64,000 nucleotides of DNA from Bacillota bacterium (GTDB lineage: Bacteria; Bacillota; Clostridia; Lachnospirales; Lachnospiraceae). Within the stretch, counting starts at the first letter, position 1, and each line of letters starts with the position of its first letter. Below, piece by piece: positions 52,010 through 60,921 of this stretch. Position numbers and translations under genes: made by a program. The stretch covers positions 1 to 64,000 of the forward strand of contig JAEZGK010000016.1 in assembly GCA_023437365.1 (NCBI GenBank). Direction: 5' to 3'. The notes beneath the pieces are model-generated. The model searched no databases and was not told the DNA's origin. It worked only from the letters and a program-made list of their open reading frames with translations.

Positions 52010-52546
52010 TTATACTAACTCGATTAATACTTCCATAGCTGCATCGCCCTTACGGGGACCGATTTTAACGATTCTGGTGTAACCACCGTTACGGCTTGCA
52101 TACTTAGGAGCAATATCGTTGAATAACTTATCGGATAAATTAACTTCCTTCGTATTTCTCTTCTTACCGGCGTTCTCTGTAGGAACCTCAGTAACCGGAT
52201 AGAGATACTTCATCATCTGCTTTCTAGCATGAAGACGGGAAGGACTATCCTTCTTAATCGTCTTTTTTACTTCGTCGAAAACAGTTACCTTCTTACCATT
52301 CACAACTTCCTTCACTCTCTTGCCGTCTTTATCCTTACGAGCAACCTTTGCAGTTACGGTAACTGTCTCAAAGTTGTCTCTTTCTTTTACAGCGAGTGCA
52401 ATCATATGCTCAGCTATGCCACGGATTTCCTTTGCCTTAGCTTCGGTGGTAACAATTTTACCATTATATAATAAATTTGTAACCTGGTTTCTCAGCAACG
52501 CTTTTCTCTGGCTTGAGGTTCTTCCAAGTTTTCTGTAGCCTGCCAT
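52010..52546 (-). CDS. rplQ: 50S ribosomal protein L17 (long form)
   Basis: A 178-residue L17; the usual length is about 115-130. The N-terminus (YRKLGRTSSQRKALLRNQVTNLL) and C-terminus (APKYASRNGGYTRIVKIGPRKGDAAMEVLIELV) are canonical, with an insertion of roughly 50 basic residues in between (about 75-130, KDKDGKRVKEVVNGKK...). Long L17 forms occur in related clostridia, so this is lineage-typical, not a fusion error. Last gene of the alpha operon. Confidence 0.97.
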   Translation of the reverse strand: MAGYRKLGRTSSQRKALLRNQVTNLLYNGKIVTTEAKAKEIRGIAEHMIALAVKERDNFETVTVTAKVARKDKDGKRVKEVVNGKKVTVFDEVKKTIKKDSPSRLHARKQMMKYLYPVTEVPTENAGKKRNTKEVNLSDKLFNDIAPKYASRNGGYTRIVKIGPRKGDAAMEVLIELV

Positions 52547-52636
52547 GTGTTTCCCTCCTTAACTTTAATTCATGATTAATGAAAGCCTGCAAAGCTGGTT
52601 CTCATTAATTTCTATCTCACGATCTTATCTGCTAGA

Positions 52637-53596
52637 TTATTCATCGCTTGCATTTAAAGATAAACCAAGCTCTTTCAATTTAGCAAGTACTTCTTCCAAA
52701 GACTTACGTCCAAGATTTCTAACCTTCATCATATCTTCAGCCGTCTTATTGGTAAGCTCTTCAACGGTATTGATACCTGCTCTCTTCAAGCAATTGTAGG
52801 AACGAACGGATAACTCCAGCTCGTCGATGTTCATCTCGAGAACCTTCTCTTTCTCATTGTCTTCCTTCTCGACCATGATTTCCGCGGTCTTTGCATGTTC
52901 AGACAAATCGATGAAGGAATTGAGATGCTCACTTAATACCTTTGCTGCCAAGCTAACTGCTTCATCCGGGATAAGTGTACCATTGGTATAGACATCCAAG
53001 GTAAGCTTATCAAAGTCAGTAATCTGACCTACACGAGTGTTTTCAACAGTTAAGTTAACACGCTCTACAGGAGTATAGATGGAGTCAATCGGAATAATAC
53101 CGATCGGCAAATCATCATTCTTATTCTTGTCTGCGCTTACATAACCTCTACCGTTGGTGATCGTCAGCTCCATATAGAGTCTGCTGTCTGGACCGCCACA
53201 TAAGGTTGCAATTACCTGATCAGGGTTAAGTATCTCGATATCCGGGTCAGCCTGTATATCCCCTGCTGTCACTACAACTTCACCCTCAGCTTCGATATAA
53301 GCTGTCTTGGGTTCGTTAGTATCGCTTGTGTTCTTGATTGCTAAGCTTTTGATATTCATGATAATCTCGGTTACGTCTTCCTTAACACCAGGAACCACAG
53401 AGAACTCATGAACAACACCGTCAATCTTAATTTGACTAACAGCAGAACCCGGTAGGGATGAAAGCATAATTCTTCTAAGAGAATTTCCTAAGGTAGTACC
53501 ATAGCCTCTCTCCAAAGGTTCTACTACAAAACGTCCAAACTTCTTATCTTCGGAAATTTCTGCAATCTCTATTTTGGGTTTTTCAAAATCAAACAC
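52637..53596 (-). CDS. rpoA: RNA polymerase alpha subunit
   Basis: A 319-residue alpha subunit: N-terminal dimerisation domain (RFVVEPLERGYGTTLGNSLRRIMLSSLPG) and C-terminal DNA/activator-binding domain (LSVRSYNCLKRAGINTVEELTNKTAEDMMKVRNLGRKSLEEV). Full length. Canonical position between rpsD and rplQ. Confidence 0.98.
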   Translation of the reverse strand: MFDFEKPKIEIAEISEDKKFGRFVVEPLERGYGTTLGNSLRRIMLSSLPGSAVSQIKIDGVVHEFSVVPGVKEDVTEIIMNIKSLAIKNTSDTNEPKTAYIEAEGEVVVTAGDIQADPDIEILNPDQVIATLCGGPDSRLYMELTITNGRGYVSADKNKNDDLPIGIIPIDSIYTPVERVNLTVENTRVGQITDFDKLTLDVYTNGTLIPDEAVSLAAKVLSEHLNSFIDLSEHAKTAEIMVEKEDNEKEKVLEMNIDELELSVRSYNCLKRAGINTVEELTNKTAEDMMKVRNLGRKSLEEVLAKLKELGLSLNASDE

Positions 53597-53659
53597 AACA
53601 GGACCCTCCTTCTGGGTATGATAAGTTGCGATTTCTAATAATCAAGCTTTGCACCTCAA

Positions 53660-54256
53660 TTATTTGGAGTACAACTCGACAATTAACACTTCGTTTACCG
53701 GTGCATCAATCTGGTCTCTTGTAGGAACTTCCTTTACGACACCTGTAAACGCCTCGTGATTTGCCTCAAGCCATGCAGGTACGGTTCTTCCGTCGGTCAC
53801 CTCAAAGATATCCTTATATCTCTGTGTATTCTTAAATTTCTCTCTAATTTCGATCTTATCTCCGGCTTTTAAGGTGTAAGACGGGATGTTTACACACTTG
53901 CCGTTAACTAATACATGCTTATGATCAACGATCTGTCTTGATTCTTTTCTTGTTCTGCCGTAACCAAGACGGAACATTACATTATCAAGTCTAAGCTCTA
54001 ACAGGGTCATTAAGTTCTCACCTGCTGTGCCGTTCTTCATCTTCTGTGCTCTTGCAAATAAGTTTCTGAAAGGCTGCTCTAGCATACCATAGATAAACTT
54101 TGCCTTCTGTTTTTCTCTTAACTGTAAACCATATTCACTTGACTTCTTACCTGCTCTTGCAAATGTTCTGTTTGACTTCTTGTCAATTCCAAGGTATGCA
54201 GGTTCAAGACCAAGGGATCTACATCTCTTTAATACTGGGCTCATGTCTCTTGCCAT
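53660..54256 (-). CDS. rpsD: 30S ribosomal protein S4
   Basis: From the ATG at 54256 (GGAGGTAATTGACA before it) a 198-residue S4: MARDMSPVLKRCRSLGLEPAYLG, an S4 RNA-binding domain near 90-150 (RLDNVMFRLGYGRTRKESRQIVDHKHVLVNG) and the end NEVLIVELYSK. The frame is open two codons further. In many Firmicutes rpsD is elsewhere; here it is in the alpha operon. Confidence 0.97.
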   Translation of the reverse strand: MARDMSPVLKRCRSLGLEPAYLGIDKKSNRTFARAGKKSSEYGLQLREKQKAKFIYGMLEQPFRNLFARAQKMKNGTAGENLMTLLELRLDNVMFRLGYGRTRKESRQIVDHKHVLVNGKCVNIPSYTLKAGDKIEIREKFKNTQRYKDIFEVTDGRTVPAWLEANHEAFTGVVKEVPTRDQIDAPVNEVLIVELYSK

Positions 54257-54272
54257 TGTCAATTACCTCCTA

Positions 54273-54677
54273 TCAGACTCTTCTGCGTTTTGGCGGACGA
54301 CATCCGTTGTGAGGAACCGGAGTCACATCCTTAATACTTGTTACTTCAATACCGCAAGCCTGAAGTGCACGGATTGCTGCTTCTCTTCCTTGGCCGGGTC
54401 CTTTAACCATAACCTCTACGGATTTTAAACCATGAACAAGTGCTGCCTTTGCAGCTGTCTCAGCTGCCATCTGTGCAGCGTAAGCTGTAGATTTCTTTGA
54501 TCCTCTGAAGCCTAATCCACCGGCACTTGCCCAAGAAAGTGCATTACCTTCTGAATCAGTCAGCGTAACAATTGTATTGTTAAAAGATGACTGAATGTGT
54601 GCCTGTCCACGATCGACGTTCTTCTTCACACGCTTCTTTGTCACTTTTTTAGCTGCTGTTGCTATTTTCTTAGCCAT
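54273..54677 (-). CDS. rpsK: 30S ribosomal protein S11
   Basis: A 134-residue S11 with GQAHIQSSFNNTIVTLTD, GFRGSKKSTAYAAQMAAE and the end PPKRRRV. Ten bp ahead of the rpsD coding start; AGGAGGGTTTGTTAG precedes its ATG. The 233-bp gap to rpsM holds a palindromic element. Confidence 0.98.
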   Translation of the reverse strand: MAKKIATAAKKVTKKRVKKNVDRGQAHIQSSFNNTIVTLTDSEGNALSWASAGGLGFRGSKKSTAYAAQMAAETAAKAALVHGLKSVEVMVKGPGQGREAAIRALQACGIEVTSIKDVTPVPHNGCRPPKRRRV

Positions 54678-54783
54678 CTAACAAACCCTCCTATTGGATT
54701 ATTCGATATACAAGATGAACCGGCAAGCCGATTCACTTGTCATGAATTAAAACTTAATGTTGCTATTTTCACATACACAAAAA

Positions 54784-54900
54784 AAGCAGATCACACTCGA
54801 AAACTTCGTTTTCTCGTTACGTTACACTTATCCATGCATTCCATGCCTTTTGGCCAAGCAAGCTTGGCGAATGTCCTGTAAATCATGGATTCATCTGCTT
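54784..54900. repeat. 117-bp palindromic element between rpsM and rpsK
   Basis: Terminal AAGCAGAT (54784-54791) and ATCTGCTT (54893-54900) enclose GAAAAC-TTC-GTTTTC (54799-54813) and a second arm ATCCATG (54830-54836) / CATGGAT (54884-54890) that itself contains GCCAAGC-AA-GCTTGGC (54853-54868). Similar plan and size to elements A and B but no clear sequence match. Confidence 0.75.
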
Positions 54901-54910
54901 CTTGATTATA

Positions 54911-55279
54911 TTATTTCTTCTTATTAGCAACAGTTCTTCTAGGACCTTTTCTTGTTCTAGCGTTGGTCTTAGTCTTCTGACCGCGAACCGGAAGTCCCTT
55001 TCTATGACGGATACCTCTGTAGCATCCGATTTCCTGCAGTCTCTTGATGTTAAGAGCTATTTCTCTTCTTAAATCACCCTCAACCTGCTGAGTTTCGTCG
55101 ATAATATCACGAATTCTGCCTACTTCTTCGTCAGTCAAATCTCTGACGCGAGTGTCAGGATTAACCTTCGCCTCTGCAAGAATACGATTAGCGCTTACCC
55201 TACCGATACCGTAAATGTAAGTAAGCCCAATTTCTACACGTTTCTCTCTTGGTAAATCTACACCACTGATACGAGCCAT
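54911..55279 (-). CDS. rpsM: 30S ribosomal protein S13
   Basis: A 122-residue S13: MARISGVDLPREKRVEIGLTYIYGIG, helix-two-turn-helix and the C-terminal RKGLPVRGQKTKTNARTRKGPRR. TTAGGAGGTATAAAAATC precedes the ATG. Unusually far (450 bp) from rpmJ. Confidence 0.98.
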   Translation of the reverse strand: MARISGVDLPREKRVEIGLTYIYGIGRVSANRILAEAKVNPDTRVRDLTDEEVGRIRDIIDETQQVEGDLRREIALNIKRLQEIGCYRGIRHRKGLPVRGQKTKTNARTRKGPRRTVANKKK

Positions 55280-55312
55280 GTGATTTTTATACCTCCTAAA
55301 ATAATGTTTTCT

Positions 55313-55728
55313 GGTAGTATTACACAGCGCAATACTACTTTGACACCTGAAACCTTTTCTTCGTCAGCGTATGCTAACGTACAACTGCACCGGGTGGGTT
55401 GCATAAGCGCAACCGACAAAGCACAAATTTATACATCCCATAGCATACCTGCATAATTTGCCAACATTGCTGTGCAATATTACGGTTCCCGGAATCATTT
55501 TCAGCCGCTTTAAATTGTGACTGACAAGACAATCGGCTTGCAGCTAAGAAGCCGTGATGACGGCACGGTTCTTAAGACAGGGCATAGCGGTTAGATAGTC
55601 CGATATGGGCTGTCCACAATATCACAATGTTCCGTTGGTATTCCAACCGGAAAGATTGTAACACAAAAAGCAAGTACTAAGTTATATAAAACAATATTGA
55701 GTATTTGAGGTACTCGAATTATTGTATA
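55313..55728 (-). other. 450-bp structured spacer between rpmJ and rpsM
   Basis: No coding frame, but many hairpins: GTAGTATT / AATACTAC (55314-55338), GGTTGC/GCAACC, ATTGC-TGT-GCAAT, TAAGAA(G)CCGTG / CACGGTTCTTA, TTCCGTTGG / CCAACCGGAA, and a CTTTGTC/GACGAAG stem around the GGTTGC arm on the minus strand. These genes are usually adjacent. It may be an autoregulatory leader for rpsM or inserted palindromic elements. Confidence 0.55.
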
Positions 55729-55842
55729 TTAGCCTTGTCTTTGTTTGTGTTTCGGGTTCTCACAGATGACTCTGATTGCACCCTTTCTTTTAATGATTTT
55801 GCATTTTTCGCAAATCGGTTTTACTGATGACCTTACTTTCAC
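55729..55842 (-). CDS. rpmJ: 50S ribosomal protein L36
   Basis: A 37-residue L36: [20 protein letters not shown] and [14 protein letters not shown], with the zinc ligands Cys11, Cys14, Cys27 and His32. The start is GTG (55842) behind GGGGTGAATTACT, which hides it from ATG-only scans. The zinc form is present. Canonical position behind infA. Confidence 0.96.
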
Positions 55843-55996
55843 AGTAATTCACCCCTTTCAAAAAAGTCCGTTTACTATTATATCACCGTAGTTCTATAAT
55901 AGCAAGCATTATTTTAACTACCTTAGTCTTACCGTATCCGTGCCAATTAATTGACACCTTCAATTCTTTGCAATTTCACAGCTTCATTACCAATCA

Positions 55997-56215
55997 CTAT
56001 TTATCTCGCCAAATAATTCTTCCCTTAGATAAATCATAGGGTGACAACTCAAGTGTTACCTTATCGCCCGGTACTATTTTGATAAAGTTCATACGGAGCT
56101 TTCCGCTGATATGTGCAAGCACTCTGTGCCCATTCTCAAGCTCTACCTGAAACATTGCGTTCGGCAGCTTCTCGATTACTGTACCTTCGATCTCAACAAC
56201 ATCGGTTTTAGACAT
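55997..56215 (-). CDS. infA: Translation initiation factor IF-1
   Basis: A 72-residue OB-fold factor: MSKTDVVEIEGTVIEKLPNA..MFQVELENGH, RMNFIKIVPGDKVTLELSPYDLSKGRI. Full length; GAAAGGAGGACGTGA precedes the ATG. Confidence 0.98.
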   Translation of the reverse strand: MSKTDVVEIEGTVIEKLPNAMFQVELENGHRVLAHISGKLRMNFIKIVPGDKVTLELSPYDLSKGRIIWRDK

Positions 56216-56237
56216 TCACGTCCTCCTTTCTTACTCT

Positions 56238-56501
56238 CTATTTATGCAATAGCTTAATCGCTCTCTTGATTTCCTCGTCCCTGACTTTACCTGAAGTTAC
56301 CTTCTCTATCAGCTCCTGATTGTGCTCCGAAAGCGCCCTAACATGCATCTGTTTCTTTTTCTTGGGACGATCCAGTGTCCGAATTTTACCGTCCACTAGA
56401 TATACATATTCACCGTCCATCTGTAATATTACATAGTATTTACCGGAGTCGTGTCCTGCTACAGCCTCCACATATCCTCCGATGGTGAACGCATTTATCA
56501 T
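56238..56501 (-). CDS. KOW-domain RNA-binding protein (L14e-like)
   Basis: An 87-residue protein with an N-terminal KOW/SH3 barrel (GGYVEAVAGHDSGKYYVILQMDGEYVYLVDG) and a lysine-rich C-terminal helix. It is always between map and infA in clostridia and is thought to bind ribosomal RNA; function is unproven. It overlaps neither neighbour. Confidence 0.9.
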   Translation of the reverse strand: MINAFTIGGYVEAVAGHDSGKYYVILQMDGEYVYLVDGKIRTLDRPKKKKQMHVRALSEHNQELIEKVTSGKVRDEEIKRAIKLLHK

Positions 56502-56526
56502 CTAAGAAGCCCTTCCTGGAACAAGT

Positions 56527-57282
56527 TTAACGCTTTATGGTGAGCAGTTCCGGTTCACCGTTGGTGATCAGAATCGTATTTTCATAATGCGCTGAAAGAG
56601 ATCCATCCGCTGCCACTACAGTCCAGTCGTCATCTTCCCAGTATACATCATACCTGCCTGCATTTACCATTGGCTCGATTGCCAGTGTCATTCCGACCTC
56701 AAGCTTCGGTCCTCTGCGCTTCTGCCTGAAATTTGGTATCTGCGGTTCTTCATGAAGATTTCGTCCTATTCCATGACCTACCAAATCCCTTACTACCGAA
56801 TAACCATGCGCCTCGACGTATGTTTGGATAGCTTCAGAAATCTCATGTAAATGATGGCCCTCTTTTGCATACTTTATACCTTCGTAAAAGCTTTGCTTAG
56901 TTACTTCGATCAGATTCCTTGCCTCAGCGGATATCTCCCCAACCGGAACAGTTCTTGCCGCATCGGAGTGGAAGCCCTGATAAATGACACCACAGTCCAG
57001 GCTGACAATATCACCGTCACGAAGAATTCTGTTCTTATTCGGTATACCATGCACCACTTCACTGTTTACTGACACACAGACAGATGCAGGATATCCGTTA
57101 TAATTAAGAAAGGAAGGTATACAGTGATAGCTCTTGATGATTTCCGCACACTTCCTGTCAATATCCAGAGTCGAAATTCCCGGACGAATCATTGCTTCAA
57201 GCTCCTCCAGTACATTTGCCAGTATCCTGCCGGACTCCCGCATTAGTTCAATTTCCTTCTCTGATTTAATACTAATTGACAT
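56527..57282 (-). CDS. map: Methionine aminopeptidase, type I
   Basis: A 251-residue enzyme that removes N-terminal Met from new proteins. The metal ligands are seen in GDIVSLDCGVIYQGFHSDAARTVPVG (two Asp), GHGIGRNLHEEPQIPN (His), LAIEPMVNAG (Glu) and HYENTILIT (Glu). A short form without N-terminal zinc extension. Usual position between adk and infA. Confidence 0.97.
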   Translation of the reverse strand: MSISIKSEKEIELMRESGRILANVLEELEAMIRPGISTLDIDRKCAEIIKSYHCIPSFLNYNGYPASVCVSVNSEVVHGIPNKNRILRDGDIVSLDCGVIYQGFHSDAARTVPVGEISAEARNLIEVTKQSFYEGIKYAKEGHHLHEISEAIQTYVEAHGYSVVRDLVGHGIGRNLHEEPQIPNFRQKRRGPKLEVGMTLAIEPMVNAGRYDVYWEDDDWTVVAADGSLSAHYENTILITNGEPELLTIKR

Positions 57283-57316
57283 AAAATCTCTTCCTCTCTT
57301 AAACTTATATATAGGT

Positions 57317-57379
57317 TTAGTTTGTGCCGAGGTTAATGTCCCTCAGAGTAACGCGGGATAATACACAGACACGAACTAA
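57317..57379. repeat. Imperfect inverted repeat in map-adk gap
   Basis: TTAGTTTGTG (57317-57326) and CACGAACTAA (57370-57379) pair with one mismatch around a 43-bp centre. It covers most of the gap between the two genes. The same small-palindrome habit as in other gaps of this operon. Confidence 0.5.
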
Positions 57380-57409
57380 TAATGAACGCTAACCTTTTGT
57401 TTGAATGCT

Positions 57410-58060
57410 TTACTGTTCGTTTTCGACAATCTTCACGATCTCATAGAAATTGGTCTCTGGATCCTTCGTTCCGTCTACACTTCTTAAAATTCCTTTTGCA
57501 CCATAGTATTCTATCAGCGGCTGCGTCTGTTCATGATATACCGCAAGTCTCTTCTCAACCGTCTCAGGCTTATCATCTTCACGAAGTATCAGTTCTTTAC
57601 CGCATACATCGCAGATGCCTTCTGTCTTCGGAGGAATAGTTACGATATGATACGTAGCACCGCATGCCACACATGCTCTTCTACCGCTCATACGACTAAT
57701 AATATTAGCATCCGGAACATCCACGTCAATGGCATATTCGACTGCATCGTTATTCTTCGTAAGTGCTTCGTCCAGTGCCTTAGCCTGTGGAATAGTTCTC
57801 GGGAACCCATCTAATACATAGCCCTTCTCGCAGTCAGATTCCTTAAAACGGTCGATGATGAGATCCACTACCAGCTCATCAGGAACAAGCAATCCCTGAT
57901 CCATATAGACCTTTGCCTTCGTACCAAGCTCAGTTCCGTTTTTAATATTGGCGCGGAAGATATCTCCTGTTGAAATGTGCGGTATCCCATATTTTGCTGC
58001 TAATTTTTTTGCCTGTGTGCCTTTTCCTGCACCAGGTGCTCCCAGCATAATGATCTTCAT
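57410..58060 (-). CDS. adk: Adenylate kinase
   Basis: A 216-residue long-lid adenylate kinase: P-loop GAPGAGKGTQAKKLA, GFPRTIPQAKALDE and a zinc lid with CVACGATYH and CDVCGKE (four Cys). It converts AMP + ATP to two ADP. Between secY and map as in most Firmicutes, but the gap to secY is 326 bp and hairpin-rich. Confidence 0.98.
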   Translation of the reverse strand: MKIIMLGAPGAGKGTQAKKLAAKYGIPHISTGDIFRANIKNGTELGTKAKVYMDQGLLVPDELVVDLIIDRFKESDCEKGYVLDGFPRTIPQAKALDEALTKNNDAVEYAIDVDVPDANIISRMSGRRACVACGATYHIVTIPPKTEGICDVCGKELILREDDKPETVEKRLAVYHEQTQPLIEYYGAKGILRSVDGTKDPETNFYEIVKIVENEQ

Positions 58061-58134
58061 ATTATCTTCCCTTCCTATGAATCTTCATACAATAATCAGC
58101 TTGAGCCAATCGTGCTATTTACACTTTGATTACA

Positions 58135-58342
58135 CAGGCTCTAACTTGGTAAGTGAAAGATTATAAAATCTTTTACTTTCCTATCGCACCAGCCAGCATA
58201 TGCCGGTTTTTATCGTTTGTTCCTATAACCACAATAACCGCTGTGAAAATTATTGCAGATATTCTGGTTTTACAGCTTATAGCCTATCGAAGGAAGATTA
58301 TCGTCTCCTAAGAAACAATAATCTTCGCATGATAGCTATAAG
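58135..58342. repeat. Hairpin elements in adk-secY gap
   Basis: Two structures: AAGT(G)AAAGATT / AATCTTTTACTT (58152-58179), an 11-bp stem with a 4-nt loop, and a longer imperfect hairpin 58276-58342 in which CTTATAG, CTATC and GAAGATTAT pair with their complements. Neither has a T-run typical of terminators on the minus strand. Confidence 0.6.
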
Positions 58343-58386
58343 TCTATATCTACACATAATATCTGTGCACAACCTTCACAACGGAA

Positions 58387-59709
58387 TTAGTCGTTCAAAA
58401 AGCCTTTATAGTGACGTACAAGCAACTGTGATTCTATCTGCTTAATCGTCTCGATGGTAACACCAACGATAATGATGAGGGAAGTACCGCCGAAGCTGAA
58501 GTTTGCACTGAAAACACCAGAGAAGATAATAGGTATAATACAAACTATTGTTAAACCAATTGCTCCTATAAATATGATATAGTTAAGTACTTTAGTTAAA
58601 TACTCTGTGGTAGGCTTACCAGGACGGATGCCCGGGATAAAGCCGCCTTGCTTCTTCATGTTATTGGATACCTCAATCGGGTTGAAGGTGATTGAGGTAT
58701 AGAAATAAGCGAAGAAGACAGTTAATACGATATAAATAAGAACACCTATCGTATACTTGAAGTCTCCCCAGCTCTTAGTCACAAACCAGCTGTCCTGGCT
58801 GAGAACCTTCAGTACCTTCGGCCAGAAATATTCTCTTGCCGGAACTACGTTGAAGAAGGATGCCACAACGATCGGGAAGGACATTAAGGAGTTGGAGAAA
58901 ATTACAGGGATAACACCTGCTGTGTTAACCTTAAGCGGAATATGGGAGGTTTGTCCACCAACCATTTTTCTTCCCTGTACCTTTTTAGCATAGGTAACAG
59001 GAATTTTTCTTTCCGCATTCTGTAAGAAAATTACCAATACTACGGTACCTACAGTAATCGCTGCAATTGCAAGAGCTGCAATGATCGCATTTACTACCGG
59101 CTGACCGATAATATAGGTTCTAAACAGGTTAATAAAATCGGAAGGTACTCTGGAAACAATATTAATTGTCAATACGATTGAAATACCATTTCCTACACCC
59201 TTCTGAGTTATTTTCTCACCGATCCACATCAGGAATGCAGAACCTGCTGTTAAGGATGCGATAACCACTACTACATTAGTAAAGGTTAAACCGCCGGTAA
59301 GATATCCTGAGTTACCGAAACCGATGGCCATAGCACCGGATTCGATGACAGCTAAAACAACTGTGAGATAACGAGTAAGTTCGTTGAGCTTCTTTCTGCC
59401 GTCTTCGCCTTCCTTTTGCATCTCTTCCAGCTTAGGAACAGCGATTGTTAAAAGCTGAATGATAATAGAAGATGAAATATACGGGGTAATACTAAGTGCG
59501 AAAATTGACATCTTCGATAAGGAACCACCAGTTAACGTATCAAAGAATCCTAAGGACTCAGAGCTAAATAATTGGCTTGTTATATCAGGGTTAATTGCAG
59601 GAGCCGGAAGCAAAGAACCAATTCTTACAACCACAAGACAAACAAAGGTATAAATCAGTCTGTTTCTAATATCCTTAACTTTTAAAGCATTTCGCAGCGT
59701 TTTGAACAT
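58387..59709 (-). CDS. secY: Preprotein translocase subunit SecY
   Basis: A 440-residue channel protein with ten helices. MFKTLRNALKVKDIRNRLIYTF, a plug region near residues 55-75 (FDTLTGGSLSKMSIFALSITPYISSSI) and the GGQTSHIPLKVNTAGVIPVIFSNSL loop are typical. Its stop/start junction touches rplO at 59709. Confidence 0.98.
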   Translation of the reverse strand: MFKTLRNALKVKDIRNRLIYTFVCLVVVRIGSLLPAPAINPDITSQLFSSESLGFFDTLTGGSLSKMSIFALSITPYISSSIIIQLLTIAVPKLEEMQKEGEDGRKKLNELTRYLTVVLAVIESGAMAIGFGNSGYLTGGLTFTNVVVVIASLTAGSAFLMWIGEKITQKGVGNGISIVLTINIVSRVPSDFINLFRTYIIGQPVVNAIIAALAIAAITVGTVVLVIFLQNAERKIPVTYAKKVQGRKMVGGQTSHIPLKVNTAGVIPVIFSNSLMSFPIVVASFFNVVPAREYFWPKVLKVLSQDSWFVTKSWGDFKYTIGVLIYIVLTVFFAYFYTSITFNPIEVSNNMKKQGGFIPGIRPGKPTTEYLTKVLNYIIFIGAIGLTIVCIIPIIFSGVFSANFSFGGTSLIIIVGVTIETIKQIESQLLVRHYKGFLND

Positions 59710-60149
59710 TATACCACCTCAGCATTTCCACCAAGAGCCTGTATCTTTTCTACAGCACCTGCACTAAATGCATTAACTTTAACATCAAGCTTCTTAGTAA
59801 GTTCTCCGTTTCCAAGGATCTTAACTCCATCCTTAGGGTTCTTGATAATACCTACTTCCATTAATGACTCTACTGTTACTACAGCGCCGTCCTCAAATCT
59901 ATTTAATACATCTACATTTACTGCAACGATTTCCTTTGTATTTCTGTTAGTGAAACCACGTTTCGGAATTCTTCTGTATAAAGGCATCTGACCGCCTTCA
60001 AATCCAGCTCTGGGAGCTCCGGAACGAGCCTTCTGGCCCTTATGGCCCTTACCGGCAGTCTTGCCGTTACCTGAGCCGTGACCGCGTCCTCTTCTGAAAT
60101 TATCGTTCTGTTTGGAACCATCTGTCGGTCTCAATTCTGATAAATTCAT
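59709..60149 (-). CDS. rplO: 50S ribosomal protein L15
   Basis: From the ATG at 60149 (AAGGAGGTGCGTGAG before it) a 146-residue L15: MNLSELRPTDGSKQNDNFRR then the glycine/arginine-rich GRGHGSGNGKTAGKGHKGQK and GFEGGQMPLYRRIPKRGF. The frame is open to a GTG at 60158. Confidence 0.97.
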   Translation of the reverse strand: MNLSELRPTDGSKQNDNFRRGRGHGSGNGKTAGKGHKGQKARSGAPRAGFEGGQMPLYRRIPKRGFTNRNTKEIVAVNVDVLNRFEDGAVVTVESLMEVGIIKNPKDGVKILGNGELTKKLDVKVNAFSAGAVEKIQALGGNAEVV

Positions 60150-60174
60150 CTCACGCACCTCCTTTTATCAGTAA

Positions 60175-60357
60175 TTATATTTCTTCTACCTTCACTAAGT
60201 GTCTTACCTGGTCAAGCATTCCTCTGACAGCAGCATTGTCCGGCATTTCTACAGTCTTGTTGGGTTTCTTTAAGCCCAATGCCTCAACGGTTGCTTTATG
60301 CTTCGGAATGGCGCCGATCGTAGATTTCACCAGCGTTACTTTTAATTTATCTGCCAT
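60175..60357 (-). CDS. rpmD: 50S ribosomal protein L30
   Basis: A 60-residue L30: KVTLVKSTIGAIPKHKATVEALGLKKPNKTV..MLDQVRHLVKVEE. Between rpsE and rplO. Confidence 0.97.
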   Translation of the reverse strand: MADKLKVTLVKSTIGAIPKHKATVEALGLKKPNKTVEMPDNAAVRGMLDQVRHLVKVEEI

Positions 60358-60395
60358 TTTGGCACCTCCATTATATACTTAAGCTTTGTCAGTTA

Positions 60396-60905
60396 TTATC
60401 TTGTTAACTGCTCTACCGGAATACCACGAAGCTTAGCTACTTCCTCAGGTGTCTTTAACTGGCTTAATCCTTCAATAGTAGCAAGAACTACGTTCTGCTT
60501 GTTATTGGAACCAAGAGACTTGGTACGGATGTTCTTAAAGCCTGCAAGCTCAAGTACGTTACGTGCAGGACCGCCAGCGATAATACCGGTACCTTCAGGG
60601 GAACGCTTCAGTAATACGGTAGCACTACCGAATTTACCGATAAAGTCGTGCGGTACACTGCCGTTCTCATCAAGAGGCAGAGTGATTAACTTCTTCATAG
60701 CATCTTCTTTACCCTTACGGATAGCTTCAGGGATCTCAGTCGCTTTTCCTAAGCCTGCACCCACGTGTCCGTTCTTATCACCTACGACAACTAATGCTGT
60801 AAATCTGAAGTTACGTCCGCCTTTTACAACCTTAGTTACACGCTTGATTGATACAACTTTATCTTCTAACTCTAGTTGACTGGTATCAACGATTGTACGT
60901 TTCAT
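60396..60905 (-). CDS. rpsE: 30S ribosomal protein S5
   Basis: The ATG at 60905 follows AAGGAGGAAAACAC and gives 169 residues (MKRTIVDTSQLELEDKVVSI); the frame is open to 60953 without a better site. VTKVVKGGRNFRFTALVVVGD, GKATEIPEAIRKGKEDA and GSATVLLKRSPEGTGIIAGGP are canonical. Confidence 0.97.
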   Translation of the reverse strand: MKRTIVDTSQLELEDKVVSIKRVTKVVKGGRNFRFTALVVVGDKNGHVGAGLGKATEIPEAIRKGKEDAMKKLITLPLDENGSVPHDFIGKFGSATVLLKRSPEGTGIIAGGPARNVLELAGFKNIRTKSLGSNNKQNVVLATIEGLSQLKTPEEVAKLRGIPVEQLTR

Positions 60906-60921
60906 GTGTTTTCCTCCTTGC

